32,869 bases of DNA, taken from the NCBI GenBank assembly GCA_005799265.1, contig SYHD01000175.1:1-32869 (forward strand), in the 5' to 3' direction. The notes under the pieces are model-generated. The model was not told the DNA's origin and did no database searches. It saw only the letters and a list, made by a program, of their open reading frames with translations. The position numbers and the translations under genes are program-made. Positions 10,004 through 18,361 of this stretch are shown here, in pieces. The first letter of the stretch is position 1, and each line of letters starts with the position of its first letter. The stretch is from Planctomycetia bacterium (GTDB lineage: Bacteria > Planctomycetota > Planctomycetia > Gemmatales > Gemmataceae).

Positions 10004-12751
10004 TCACTTCTTTTTGTTGAAATCGCCGGCGCGAACGATCACCAGCCTGCTGGAAGAGAGATGCGCCGCCAGCGCGCGGTTCACGTCCTTGACCGTCAAG
10101 GCGGCGATTTTCTTCTCGAAGTCGGCCTGGAACATCATCGTCCGGCCCAGGTGCAGCCCGTCGCGCAGGGCCGATGCCAGGCTGTTGTCTTTGCCGCGCT
10201 CGACCTTCATCTCGTCGAGATAGGCGCTGCGGGCGAGCTTCAATTCGTCCTCGGTGATGCCTTTCTTGATGAACTTGTCGAGCTCCTCCAGGGCGCCCTT
10301 GTCGAGCTTGTCGATGACATCCGGATTGCAAAAGGCGTACATGAGGAATTGGCCGACCTTGTCCTGCGAACCGACGGAGAACTGCGAGCCGCAGCCGTAG
10401 GACCAGCCTTCTTTTTGCCGCAGACGATCCATGAGGCGCGACGTGAAACCGACGCCGAGCACGTAGTTGCCGATCTCGACCGCGGCATAATCGGGGTCCA
10501 TGTCGTTCATCGCAAGCCGGAACGCGGCGCCGTAGACGGCATTTTCCTTGTCGGGCGTGTTGATCGATTGCGTCGAGCCTTTGACCGCGACGAGCACGTC
10601 GGGGATGCGTTTGTAGGGCACTTTCGACTTCCAGCCGTCGAAGATCGATTCGAGCAGCTTGACCGTGGTGTCGGGATCGAAGTCGCCGACGATGGCGATT
10701 TCGCCGACCGTGGCGCCGATCTGCTCCTCGTAGATCTTGACGAGGTCGGCACGCGTGACCTTGGCGAGGCGCTGAAGCCTTTCCTCGTGCGTCGGGACGT
10801 AGTGGATGCTGTCCTTGGGATGCGGATTGAGCGTGCGCGTGAGCGCGTTGAAGGCGAGGCCCTGTGGATCCACCATCGACTGCTCGAGCCCCTGCTTGTT
10901 GTTGCGCTTGATGATTTCCAACTCGGCCTCGGGGAAGATCGGCTCGCGGACGACCTCGCGGATGAGCTTGAGCAGATCGTTGTGCATCTCGCGCTTGGTC
11001 TCCCAACTCACCGACAACGAGCCGCCGCCGCTGCTGACAGACAACCTCGCATTGAGGATGTCGAGTTCGTCCTGGATTTCCTGGCGCGTGCGGTTCTTGG
11101 TGCCGCGCGTCATCATCGAGCCGATGAAGCTGGCCGCAGTGCCTTTGCCGAGCAGCGATTGCTCGTTGCCGAAGCGAAGCGTAAAGCCGCCGGTGACGGT
11201 GGCGCCGCGCGTCTTCTTGGGGAAGAACGCCACCTTGAGACCGTTGGCGAGGGTGAAGCGTTTGACGCGCTTCTCGATGTTTTCGGGAGTCGGATCGAAG
11301 ACCTCGCCTTCGACGATGGTCTTGCCTCCCTTGAAGTCCTTGACGAGCTTGTCGATGTCAGGCGTCGTGGGGATCGGCGTGCGGTCGCTTTTCTCGGTCG
11401 GGAAGAAGATGCCGACGGTGCGATTGGTCTGCTTGAGGTACTTGGCGGCGACTTTGTTCACGTCCTCCGGCGTGACCTTGGCGATGCGGTCGCGATAAAT
11501 GAAGAGCAGACGCCAATCGCCGGCGCCGATCCACTCGCTCAGTTCCGTGGCGGTCGAGGTGCTCTTGGTCAGCCGGCGTTCGCGGATCGCCAAATACTTG
11601 CGGACGGCGCGGGTGACTTCTTCCTTGGTCGCGGGCTTGTTCTTGAAGCCTTCAACGTCCGCGATCATGAGGTCGCGCACGTCCTCCGGCTTCGTCTTGT
11701 CGGCGACGTTGGCCGAGACTTCGAGAATGCCGGGATCGAACCAGCTCGTGGCGTCGTAACTCACGTTGGTCGCCTTCTTGTCCGTGACGAGCGTCTTGTA
11801 AAGCCGGCCCGAGGGCGTCTCGCCCAGGATCATGCCGAGGATCTCGACGGCGGGATGGTCCTCATGCGCCGCCGCCGGGATGTGATACATCAGCCCGACG
11901 ATCGGCGTCTTGCCGACGCGGCGCAGGATGACGGTGCGTTCACCGTCCTGGGCGGGTTCCTCGGTGTAGGTCTGCTCCAGCACCCGGTTGGGCGCCTTGA
12001 GCGTGCCGAAGTATTTGCCTACGTATTCGAGCGCCTTCTTTTCGTTGAACTTGCCCGCCACGGTGAGGACGATGTTATCGACCTGGTAATACTTCTTATA
12101 GAAGGCGTGCAGGCGTGCGACGGGGACTCGTTCGATGTCGGCGCGGTTGCCGATGGTCGATTGGCCGTAGTTGTGCCACTCGAAGGCGACGGCCATCATG
12201 CGCTGGTTGAGGATCCCGGCGGGGCTGTTCTCGCCGATCTCGAATTCGTTGCGGACGACCGTCATTTCCAGCACGAGATCGTCGCGCTTGATGAACGAGT
12301 TGAGCAGGCGGTCGGCTTCCATGCGCAGGCCGAACTCGAGGTTCTTGTCGCTGCCGGGCATCGTTTCGTAGTAGTTAGTGCGGTCGGTCCAGGTGGTGGC
12401 GTTGTAATCGACGGCGCCGTGGGCCTGTAACGCGCCGTCGAGCGCTTTCGAGTCGGGATAGAGCTTGCTGCCCTTGAAGAGCATGTGTTCGAGAAGATGG
12501 GCCATGCCGGTTTCGCCGTAACCTTCGTGGCGCGAACCGACGAGGACGGTCATGTTGACGGTGACGGTGGGAGACGCGGGATCGGGGTAAGAAAGGAAAC
12601 GCAGGCCGTTCTTGTAGCGATACTCCGTGATACCCTCAATTGTAACGACCTTCTCCGGCGCCGGCACGTCCTGGGCCCGGACCAAGCTGGCAAGGGCGAA
12701 GAACGCCGTCACAATCGTTAGAAATCGCACGGACGTTGGGGAACGTTTCAT
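10004..12751 (-). CDS. Two-domain M16 family zinc metallopeptidase, secreted
   Basis: A 915-residue pitrilysin/insulinase-family protease with both M16 halves in one chain. Residues about 1-27 look like a signal peptide (hydrophobic core IVTAFFALASL, cleavage near VRA-Q), so it probably works in the periplasm or envelope. The inverted zinc motif is HLLEH at residues 85-89, and the downstream acidic ligand is probably E169 in VVRNEFE. The second half (about 500-915) keeps the fold (FTLANGLKVAFFPKKTRGAT) but lacks HxxEH, so one active site per chain is expected. The ATG at 12751 has GGAG about eight bases upstream; a start 17 codons earlier would spoil the signal peptide. An 811-codon antisense frame overlaps it but is a codon-bias shadow. 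Confidence 0.94.
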   Translation of the reverse strand: MKRSPTSVRFLTIVTAFFALASLVRAQDVPAPEKVVTIEGITEYRYKNGLRFLSYPDPASPTVTVNMTVLVGSRHEGYGETGMAHLLEHMLFKGSKLYPDSKALDGALQAHGAVDYNATTWTDRTNYYETMPGSDKNLEFGLRMEADRLLNSFIKRDDLVLEMTVVRNEFEIGENSPAGILNQRMMAVAFEWHNYGQSTIGNRADIERVPVARLHAFYKKYYQVDNIVLTVAGKFNEKKALEYVGKYFGTLKAPNRVLEQTYTEEPAQDGERTVILRRVGKTPIVGLMYHIPAAAHEDHPAVEILGMILGETPSGRLYKTLVTDKKATNVSYDATSWFDPGILEVSANVADKTKPEDVRDLMIADVEGFKNKPATKEEVTRAVRKYLAIRERRLTKSTSTATELSEWIGAGDWRLLFIYRDRIAKVTPEDVNKVAAKYLKQTNRTVGIFFPTEKSDRTPIPTTPDIDKLVKDFKGGKTIVEGEVFDPTPENIEKRVKRFTLANGLKVAFFPKKTRGATVTGGFTLRFGNEQSLLGKGTAASFIGSMMTRGTKNRTRQEIQDELDILNARLSVSSGGGSLSVSWETKREMHNDLLKLIREVVREPIFPEAELEIIKRNNKQGLEQSMVDPQGLAFNALTRTLNPHPKDSIHYVPTHEERLQRLAKVTRADLVKIYEEQIGATVGEIAIVGDFDPDTTVKLLESIFDGWKSKVPYKRIPDVLVAVKGSTQSINTPDKENAVYGAAFRLAMNDMDPDYAAVEIGNYVLGVGFTSRLMDRLRQKEGWSYGCGSQFSVGSQDKVGQFLMYAFCNPDVIDKLDKGALEELDKFIKKGITEDELKLARSAYLDEMKVERGKDNSLASALRDGLHLGRTMMFQADFEKKIAALTVKDVNRALAAHLSSSRLVIVRAGDFNKKK

Positions 12752-12873
12752 TCCTTGACTCCTCAATGTCGATACAGGATTGGGAGAACTCGTTGGGTGC
12801 ATTGTAGGGCGCGGCGGATTCTAGGCGAACCGGGTCAATTCGGCTTGACGGAAATCGCGCCCGGACATATTGC

Positions 12874-12938
12874 CGCTTGCGGTCTTGCGCTCCGGATGCA
12901 GCGCCAGAAATTTGGCGCTGCCATACGAGCGCTAAACG
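12874..12938. repeat. Degenerate CGCTTGCGG / GCTAAACG palindrome
   Basis: The left side is GCCGCTTGCGG and the right side is GAGCGCTAAACG (12927-12938). Inside is a perfect 8-bp hairpin, CAGCGCCA/TGGCGCTG (12899-12906 with 12913-12920). The outer arms have diverged. The element matches the plan of 19228-19299 and lies in the divergent promoter region between the M16 gene and the gene at 12962. Confidence 0.7.
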
Positions 12939-12961
12939 AAGGGCGGCGCGGGAGAACGATC

Positions 12962-13516
12962 ATGAACCAAAAGATTTCAATCGTTGGCTTGATGCTGCTG
13001 TCGGCGTGCGGCTGCTCGGGCATGAACAACACACAGCAAGGCGCGCTCAGCGGCGGCGCCATTGGCACCGGCATGGGCGCGCTGATCGGCCACGCCACCG
13101 GAAACACCGGCGCCGGCGCCCTCATCGGCGGCGTCCTCGGCACCGGCGTGGGCGCGACCATCGGCCGCGACGAGGACCGCCGCGAAGAACGCCGCACCGC
13201 GCGCGAAATCGCCCACGCCAACGCCGTGGCCGCCCGGCAAATGCGGCTCGACGACGTCGTGCAAATGGCCCAGCGGCGCACGCCCGACGAGATCATCATC
13301 CAGCAGATCGACTCGACGCACTCCATCTTCAACCTCTCGACCCAAGACATCTTCTTTCTGCAAGACCAGGGCGTGAGCCGAAACGTCATTAGTTTCATGC
13401 AAACACGGCGCGGCCCGCGCGCGGTGATGGTCGAGCAGTCGCGGCCAGTGGAGCGCGTCGTCATCGTCGAGCAGCCACCGCAGTACGGCGTCGGCGTCCG
13501 CATCGGTGGCCGATAG
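12962..13516 (+). CDS. Glycine-zipper lipoprotein
   Basis: A 184-residue envelope protein. The N-terminus is a short lipoprotein signal ending in LLSAC (Cys16). Residues about 27-68 are a glycine-zipper membrane-spanning type repeat (GALSGGAIGTGMGALIG, then GAGALIGGVLGTGVGATIG). An Arg/Glu-rich helix follows (DRREERRTAREIA). Residues about 97-146 form a small domain, DEIIIQQIDSTHSIFNLSTQ then DIFFLQDQGVSRNVISFM, that recurs in the next gene. The C-terminus is Val/Pro-rich. GGGAG precedes the ATG. The molecular role is unknown; glycine-zipper lipoproteins are usually outer-membrane associated. Confidence 0.85.
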   Translation: MNQKISIVGLMLLSACGCSGMNNTQQGALSGGAIGTGMGALIGHATGNTGAGALIGGVLGTGVGATIGRDEDRREERRTAREIAHANAVAARQMRLDDVVQMAQRRTPDEIIIQQIDSTHSIFNLSTQDIFFLQDQGVSRNVISFMQTRRGPRAVMVEQSRPVERVVIVEQPPQYGVGVRIGGR

Positions 13517-13618
13517 CATTTTTCTGCCGCGCCGACACTTCGACTTGATTCACGACAACCGCTTCTGCTATGGCTCCCGACGCTGGAACAGATCTCATTC
13601 CACGTTAGGAGCCGACCG

Positions 13619-14809
13619 ATGTGCGAAATTCTCTGCCTGGCGGGGTTCTGGCTCGCTCAACTCTGGACGGCGAGCAGCGCGCTGGACGATGGCGTCGCGC
13701 ACCGGGGCCGCATCTTCACATTGGAAACGCGAACCGCGTACGGACCGCCCATCCTCGGCAAAATCCCCTATGTGAACCGCTTGTTCCGCGTGGTCGGCTA
13801 TTCGCGCGAGGAGTGGTCGCTCGGAACGGCGATCGTGGGCGCTGCGGCGGCTCATGAGGAATGGCCGCCAAGCAATACGCATCAGGGAAACCTATCGGGC
13901 GCTGCGATTGGGACCGGCCTTGGGGCCCATGTCGGCTCGAACCAGGATCGTCGCACGCAGGAAACGCTCACGCCGGAACTCAACCTCCCAATCCGAAACA
14001 GTAGCTTTAATTTTGTGACACCACAATTCGGCGGCTATCAGCCGGACGCCGAGGGTTGGGGCGCCACGGTCGGCGGAATTTGCGGCACTCCACACAAAGC
14101 CGAGCATCGGGTCCTCGCCTGCTGGGATGCCCGCGTCCACGTCTGCGCTGACATCGCCCATCCGGGAACGAAGCGCTCCTCGCTCAAGGGGAGCGTCTAT
14201 CTCTTCGCAACGGAGTCTGGCAAGACCGTTGACGCGAACGGCTATTTCGTCGTCGAGTTGTGCGATACGCAAGCGCGAAAGCTTGCCGAATGGACCTTCG
14301 ATGCCGACAGCCTGGAAAGCCTCAAACGCAAAGACCTGATCGGCGTCGGCTATTCGCTCTGCTTGCCGCTCGATGCGCGAAGCATCGCCGCGCAGGATGT
14401 CAAGCTGAAGCTGACTTATCATACCTGGCGCGGCAAGGCGTGTTCCGCCGAGGCAACGCGATTGACCCTGCAAACCGAGCGGACGGCGCTCGTGCAAGCA
14501 CAGCACAGCGCCCCGAGGCAATTCACGCCGACATTTCATGCCCGCGAAGCCAAACGAATGACACTCACTCAGATCATTGAGCTGTGCCGGCGGGACGTTG
14601 CGGAGGATATCATCATTCGGCACATGGAAGCAACGGATTCGGTGTTTGAACTCACGGTGGACGACATCCTCTATCTGCGCGATCAAGGTGTGAGCAACGC
14701 GGTGATTCGGGCGATGCAGTTGCACGGCCCCCGCATGAAAATGATCGATATGGAGAAAGCGCCACGCCCGGTTCAGCGCGGGAACGGACCTGGGTCGTCG
14801 AGCCTGTGA
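13619..14809 (+). CDS. Mosaic envelope protein sharing domains with the preceding gene
   Basis: A 396-residue protein of unknown function, with AGGAG eight bases before the ATG. Residues 1-21 form a hydrophobic signal-like segment. Residues about 42-57 (GPPILGKIPYVNRLFR) resemble the short PxLGxIPxxxxLF signature of secretins, without the rest of a secretin. Residues about 90-112 (GNLSGAAIGTGLGAHVGSNQ) are a shortened copy of the glycine-zipper segment of the upstream gene. Residues about 165-285 are a probable beta domain that lines up loosely with the lipoprotein at 23085-23870. Residues about 315-367 repeat the C-terminal domain of the upstream gene (EDIIIRHMEATDSVFELTVD, DILYLRDQGVSNAVIRAM). 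The two genes are probably a diverged tandem pair. Function cannot be inferred. Confidence 0.75.
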   Translation: MCEILCLAGFWLAQLWTASSALDDGVAHRGRIFTLETRTAYGPPILGKIPYVNRLFRVVGYSREEWSLGTAIVGAAAAHEEWPPSNTHQGNLSGAAIGTGLGAHVGSNQDRRTQETLTPELNLPIRNSSFNFVTPQFGGYQPDAEGWGATVGGICGTPHKAEHRVLACWDARVHVCADIAHPGTKRSSLKGSVYLFATESGKTVDANGYFVVELCDTQARKLAEWTFDADSLESLKRKDLIGVGYSLCLPLDARSIAAQDVKLKLTYHTWRGKACSAEATRLTLQTERTALVQAQHSAPRQFTPTFHAREAKRMTLTQIIELCRRDVAEDIIIRHMEATDSVFELTVDDILYLRDQGVSNAVIRAMQLHGPRMKMIDMEKAPRPVQRGNGPGSSSL

Positions 14810-14840
14810 GTGGATATTGCTTGGTTGTTGCGTGGTGCGG

Positions 14841-14862
14841 GCCGATCACCTCCGTGATCGGC
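14841..14862. repeat. Small perfect hairpin between the 13619 gene and tRNA-Ser
   Basis: GCCGATCAC (14841-14849) and GTGATCGGC (14854-14862) pair perfectly around a four-base loop. It lies downstream of both the plus-strand gene ending at 14809 and the minus-strand tRNA, so it could be a shared 3' structure. It also resembles one hairpin of the element at 32081-32132. Confidence 0.7.
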
Positions 14863-14898
14863 TCGCTTCCGTTTCCGACCGCATACTATGGGATCAAG

Positions 14899-14985
14899 CG
14901 GAGGGGGCGAGATTCGAACTCGCGAACACCTTACGGCGTCTCCGGTTTTCAAGACCGGTGCAATCGGCCGCTCTGCCACCCCTCC
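14899..14985 (-). tRNA. tRNA-Ser (anticodon UGA)
   Basis: Read on the minus strand, the acceptor stem GGAGGGG pairs with CCCCTCC, followed by discriminator G. The D-arm is TGGCAGAGCGGCC. The anticodon stem ACCGG/CCGG encloses CTTGAAAA with anticodon TGA. A long variable arm (class II, AGACGCCGTAAGGTGTT) and the T-loop GTTCGAATC are present. CCA is not encoded. The length of about 87 bases is normal for tRNA-Ser. Confidence 0.96.
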
Positions 14986-15014
14986 CCTCTGGCCGCGCCA
15001 GGCCAGGTTAGCCA

Positions 15015-15021
15015 TATAATA
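15015..15021. promoter_or_regulatory. Possible -10 box for tRNA-Ser and/or phosphofructokinase
   Basis: TATAAT is at 15015-15020 on the plus strand, and TATTAT reads on the minus strand from 15021 to 15016. The minus-strand box is about 30 bases from the tRNA 5' end, a suitable distance for a tRNA promoter. The plus-strand box is about 85 bases before the phosphofructokinase ATG. No good -35 box is visible on either strand. Confidence 0.35.
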
Positions 15022-15105
15022 CGGGCAAGACCCAGACGATGGAAGTCTGTCTTCCTGGACAGCGCTTCCGCGCGAATAGTTCACGCAGGCAACGCGAGGT
15101 TTCTA

Positions 15106-16563
15106 ATGTCGAGCATCTCACCCATTGCACGCATGGCCCTGGTTGTCGGTGGCGGGCCGGCGCCGGGCATCAACGGCGTTATCAGTGCCGTCACCATCGA
15201 GGCCACCAATCGCGGCATCGATGTCATCGGCATCGAGGACGGCTACAAGTGGCTCGTCAAAGGCGACACCATCAAGGCGATCAACCGAGGCATCGAGGAA
15301 CGCGGCGGCAACGACGCGGGCTTTCATTGGCTGCACAAGGGACATCCGAGCCATCTCGTTAGGCTCACCCGCGACGACGTCAAGCAAGCCTACAGCCGCG
15401 GTGGATCCATCCTTGGCACGTCGCGGACCAATCCGTCCAAGAATCCCGAAGACATGGCCAGGGTCATCGAAGTCCTCAAACGCCTCAAGCTCGACGCTCT
15501 CGTCTCCATCGGCGGCGACGACACGGCGTACTCCGCCAGCCAGGTTTACAAGAGCTTCAAGGAATCCGGCGGCTACATCCGCGTCGCCCATGTGCCCAAG
15601 ACCATCGACAACGACCTGCCCCTGCCCGGTTCGACGCCGACGTTCGGCTTCGAGACCGCTCGGCATCACGGCACGGCGGTCGTGCGCAATCTTTCCGAGG
15701 ATGCGCGCACCACGTCGCGCTGGTATATTGTCGTCAGCATGGGACGCGCCGCCGGGCATCTCGCCCTCGGCATCGGCAAGTCGGCCGCGGCGACCTTGAC
15801 CATCATCCCGGAAGAGTTCGGTCTCGATGCAGAGACCAAGAAACCCAACAAGGTCACCTTCAAGCAACTCTGCGACGTGATCCTCGGCTCCATCATCAAG
15901 CGCGAAGAAAACAACAAAAAATACGGAGTCATCGTCCTGGCCGAGGGGCTCATCGAATCGGTCAAGGACGATCTCAAGTCCATCCTCGACAACACCGGCG
16001 GCAAGTACGGGACCTATGAAACCGACGAGTTCGGCCATCTGCGCCTGGGCGAGATCGAGTTCGGCAAACTCGTGCGCGATCTGCTCACGGAGCGCCTCGT
16101 CAAGGCCAAGCCAGGCAAGGGCGGCGCTGCGACGCGGCTGAATGACATCATCAACGTGAAGTCGGAGCCGTACGGCCTGAACGTCACGTTTATTTCCAGC
16201 GACCTTGGCTATCAACTGCGCTGCGCGGACCCGACGCCGTTCGATGCGGAGTACACGCGCGATCTGGGTTATAGCGCGGTCAAGTTTCTGCTCTCGGAGG
16301 CCGCGCCGCAATTCGGCGCAGTTATCGGCTTTCATCAGGGGGCGATGGAGCCGATGCAGTTCGAGAAGATGATCGATCCGCGCACGAAGCGGATGCAGAC
16401 CCGTCTCGTCAACACCATGGGTGAAGGTTACGAGGTCGCGCGTCGCTACATGATTCGTCTGGAAGCGCGCGACTTCAACAATACCGAGTACCTCGAGCGC
16501 CTGGCGGCGACGATAAAGAAGACGCCGGAGGAATTTCGCAAGGAGTTTGAATATCTGGTTTGA
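15106..16563 (+). CDS. Phosphofructokinase, pyrophosphate-dependent type
   Basis: A 485-residue cytosolic glycolytic enzyme that phosphorylates fructose-6-phosphate. The N-terminal loop GGGPAPGINGVI is the phosphate-binding region. The motif at residues 136-140 is GGDDT and at 164-170 PKTIDND. ATP enzymes have GGDGS and PGTIDND; the Asp and Lys seen here are the established determinants of pyrophosphate use. The reaction is therefore likely the reversible PPi-dependent step. Sugar-phosphate contacts are also seen (SMGRAAGHLALGIG, PEEFG). The start at 15106 has GAGG upstream; an earlier in-frame start would read through the tRNA. Next upstream is the divergent tRNA-Ser. Confidence 0.93.
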   Translation: MSSISPIARMALVVGGGPAPGINGVISAVTIEATNRGIDVIGIEDGYKWLVKGDTIKAINRGIEERGGNDAGFHWLHKGHPSHLVRLTRDDVKQAYSRGGSILGTSRTNPSKNPEDMARVIEVLKRLKLDALVSIGGDDTAYSASQVYKSFKESGGYIRVAHVPKTIDNDLPLPGSTPTFGFETARHHGTAVVRNLSEDARTTSRWYIVVSMGRAAGHLALGIGKSAAATLTIIPEEFGLDAETKKPNKVTFKQLCDVILGSIIKREENNKKYGVIVLAEGLIESVKDDLKSILDNTGGKYGTYETDEFGHLRLGEIEFGKLVRDLLTERLVKAKPGKGGAATRLNDIINVKSEPYGLNVTFISSDLGYQLRCADPTPFDAEYTRDLGYSAVKFLLSEAAPQFGAVIGFHQGAMEPMQFEKMIDPRTKRMQTRLVNTMGEGYEVARRYMIRLEARDFNNTEYLERLAATIKKTPEEFRKEFEYLV

Positions 16564-16579
16564 TGCCGCCTGCGGTTTG

Positions 16580-16599
16580 GCGTGCGCTTAGCCGCACGC
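16580..16599. repeat. Short hairpin with CTTAGC loop
   Basis: GCGTGCG (16580-16586) and CGCACGC (16593-16599) pair perfectly around CTTAGC. With the preceding GCCGCCTGCGG it looks like a decayed member of the CGCTTGCGG family. It lies 16 bases past the phosphofructokinase stop. Confidence 0.6.
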
Positions 16600-16619
16600 G
16601 CTGATGAGGAAATCGTTCC

Positions 16620-17366
16620 GTGTGTTTTTCCGCTGAAGCGAGTTTCACGGTCGGAGCAGCGCTGGTTCCTGCCGGCGGCTACTGCCTTTGGTCGGCCGTC
16701 CTCAAGAAACCTAGCTATCTCGGCCTGGCAGCGATCCCCACGTGTTTCGGCATCCAACAGATTAGCGAAGGCTTCGTTTGGCACGCCCTCGCGCATGATG
16801 ATCGAGCGGAAATTCGCGTCTGGTCGCTCGTCTTCCTGTTCTTCGCGCTGGCATTCTGGCCGTTCTGGTTCCCGTTCCTGACGATGCTGATGGAGCCGAA
16901 TCGCCCCCGCAAGGCGATCTTCCTGGCGCTTTCGATCCTGGCGACGACGTGGTTCTGGGTGCTCTTCTATCCGCTTGTCGTCGGGCCTGAGTTACTCTTG
17001 ACGACGCGCGTGGAGCATCACTCGATCCAGTACGAGTATGCCGATCTCGCGGTCTATCAGCACATGCCCGACTATAGCTGGATTCATCCGGTTTGGGGAT
17101 CGCCCAAGACATTCCTGCGTCTGCTCTACCTCCTCACGATCGCGCTGCCGCCGATCATGTGCACGGAAAGCTGGGGACGTGTTTCCGGGCTGATCCTTGG
17201 CGCATCGGCCGTTCTCGCGGTGCTGGTGTTTGACCACGCCTTTGTCTCAGTCTGGTGTTTCTTCGCGGCGGTGATGGCGGTCTATCTTTGCGTCGTATTC
17301 CATCGGTTGCCCAAGAGTCAGGCAAATGCGGCGCTGGCATTTGACGCGTCCGCCTCGACGGTGTGA
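16620..17366 (+). CDS. DUF6629-like multipass membrane protein
   Basis: A 248-residue integral membrane protein. The start MCFSAEASF is the characteristic N-terminus of the DUF6629 family (MCFSAxASF). It begins with GTG at 16620, preceded by GAGGAAA about nine bases upstream. About seven hydrophobic segments are visible, including VFLFFALAFWPFWFPFLTML and AIFLALSILATTWFWVLFYP. A conserved-looking loop, ISEGFVWHALAHDD, follows the second helix. The function of the family is unknown. The gene starts 56 bases after the phosphofructokinase stop and may be read with it. Confidence 0.85.
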   Translation: MCFSAEASFTVGAALVPAGGYCLWSAVLKKPSYLGLAAIPTCFGIQQISEGFVWHALAHDDRAEIRVWSLVFLFFALAFWPFWFPFLTMLMEPNRPRKAIFLALSILATTWFWVLFYPLVVGPELLLTTRVEHHSIQYEYADLAVYQHMPDYSWIHPVWGSPKTFLRLLYLLTIALPPIMCTESWGRVSGLILGASAVLAVLVFDHAFVSVWCFFAAVMAVYLCVVFHRLPKSQANAALAFDASASTV

Positions 17367-17483
17367 TATACTTCGTTCGACTGGCCAAGTGGTATGCAAT
17401 CGGATAATATTAGCCGACCAGCCAGTTCCTTGAATCCAACCGCTTTCGCCGTGCCGTCCGACCGGTCAGGAAAGGTCCTTGTT

Positions 17484-18305
17484 ATGGACTCCGCAGCACT
17501 GTCGTTCAATCCCGAAGTAGAGCTCTCGCTGTGGCGCATCTATCGCGATTTCTTCGATATTGCCGAACGTAAACGCCGTTGGCGGGTCCGCGACGACATT
17601 CCCTGGGACGAGTGTAATCCGAACCTGGATCCGGCCATTGCCGACGTCGTCGAGACCTTCTGCTGCGTCGAACTCTACCTGCCCGATTACGTCGGCAAGG
17701 TCCTCCCGCTCGTGCGCCGAAGCAAAGGCCGAACCTGGTTCTACGCCAACTGGGGCTACGAGGAATCGAAGCACTCGCTGGCTCTGAGCGATTGGCTCCT
17801 GCGTTCAGGGCATCGCACCGAAGAGTATATGTTCGACCTGGAGAAAAAGGTCTTCGAGCGCGAATGGAACTTGCCGGAGGGGGATCACCTGGGCATGCTC
17901 GCTTATGCCATGGTGCAGGAACACGCGACGTTTCTCAACTACCGCAACCTGCGGCAACGAGCTCAGGCACTCGGAGGCGATCCGGCCCTGGACCGTGTGC
18001 TGGCATTCGTGTCGGTTGACGAAGCCGCGCATTTTGGGCTGTTCAAATCGTTTTTTGAATTGTACCTGCAGGTCGACCGGGATCGGGCCATCGCGGCGTT
18101 GCGGCCGGTGCTCAATCAATTCCAGATGCCGGCCATTCACGATCTGCTTGATGAGAGCAAGTCGCGCATTGCCCGCATCCGGGAACTGGAGTTGTTCAAC
18201 GAGGAGATCTTCATTCGTGACGTGTACACGCATCTCTTGAATACGCTGAACGTCACCAAGGCCGAGTTGCGCGGGCCGCGCGTGAAGAAATCGGTGCTGG
18301 TGTGA
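17484..18305 (+). CDS. Ferritin-like acyl-ACP desaturase
   Basis: A 273-residue diiron protein of the stearoyl-ACP desaturase family, soluble enzymes that introduce double bonds in fatty acyl-ACP. Four-helix diiron ligand candidates are all present: E63 (CCVELYLP), E94 and H97 (YEESKH), E146 (VQEHATF), and E180 and H183 (DEAAH). The spacing fits the two ExxH motifs of the family. It is shorter than the plant enzymes, and no transit peptide is seen. I prefer the ATG at 17484, preceded by AGGAAAGG; an in-frame ATG at 17394 would add 30 unconserved-looking residues. Substrate chain length and position cannot be read. Confidence 0.88.
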   Translation: MDSAALSFNPEVELSLWRIYRDFFDIAERKRRWRVRDDIPWDECNPNLDPAIADVVETFCCVELYLPDYVGKVLPLVRRSKGRTWFYANWGYEESKHSLALSDWLLRSGHRTEEYMFDLEKKVFEREWNLPEGDHLGMLAYAMVQEHATFLNYRNLRQRAQALGGDPALDRVLAFVSVDEAAHFGLFKSFFELYLQVDRDRAIAALRPVLNQFQMPAIHDLLDESKSRIARIRELELFNEEIFIRDVYTHLLNTLNVTKAELRGPRVKKSVLV

Positions 18306-18315
18306 GCGATGAACG

Positions 18316-18353
18316 CGTTTAGCGCTCGCCAGGCGTCTTGAGAGCGCTAAACG
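18316..18353. repeat. CGTTTAGC-ended palindrome between convergent genes
   Basis: CGTTTAGCGCTC (18316-18327) and GAGCGCTAAACG (18342-18353) pair perfectly over 12 bp with a 14-base loop. It lies between the convergent desaturase (stop 18305) and tsf (stop 18362), where it could act as a bidirectional terminator, although it has no T-run. Confidence 0.9.
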
Positions 18354-18361
18354 GGGATCTA

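Noticed and set aside
9995-12430. Plus-strand open frame of 811 codons, opposite the M16 peptidase
   Set aside because: Composition is the mirror of a GC-rich gene (Asp/Arg/Leu/Val-rich, no domain), while the minus strand encodes a complete M16 peptidase with a signal peptide, HxxEH and Shine-Dalgarno.
14841-15021. tRNA-Ser as an attachment site of an integrated element
   Set aside because: No integrase gene and no partial tRNA copy were seen nearby; only a small hairpin lies at its 3' side.
15118-16335. Minus-strand frame opposite the phosphofructokinase
   Set aside because: Shadow of a recognised gene, with no motif.
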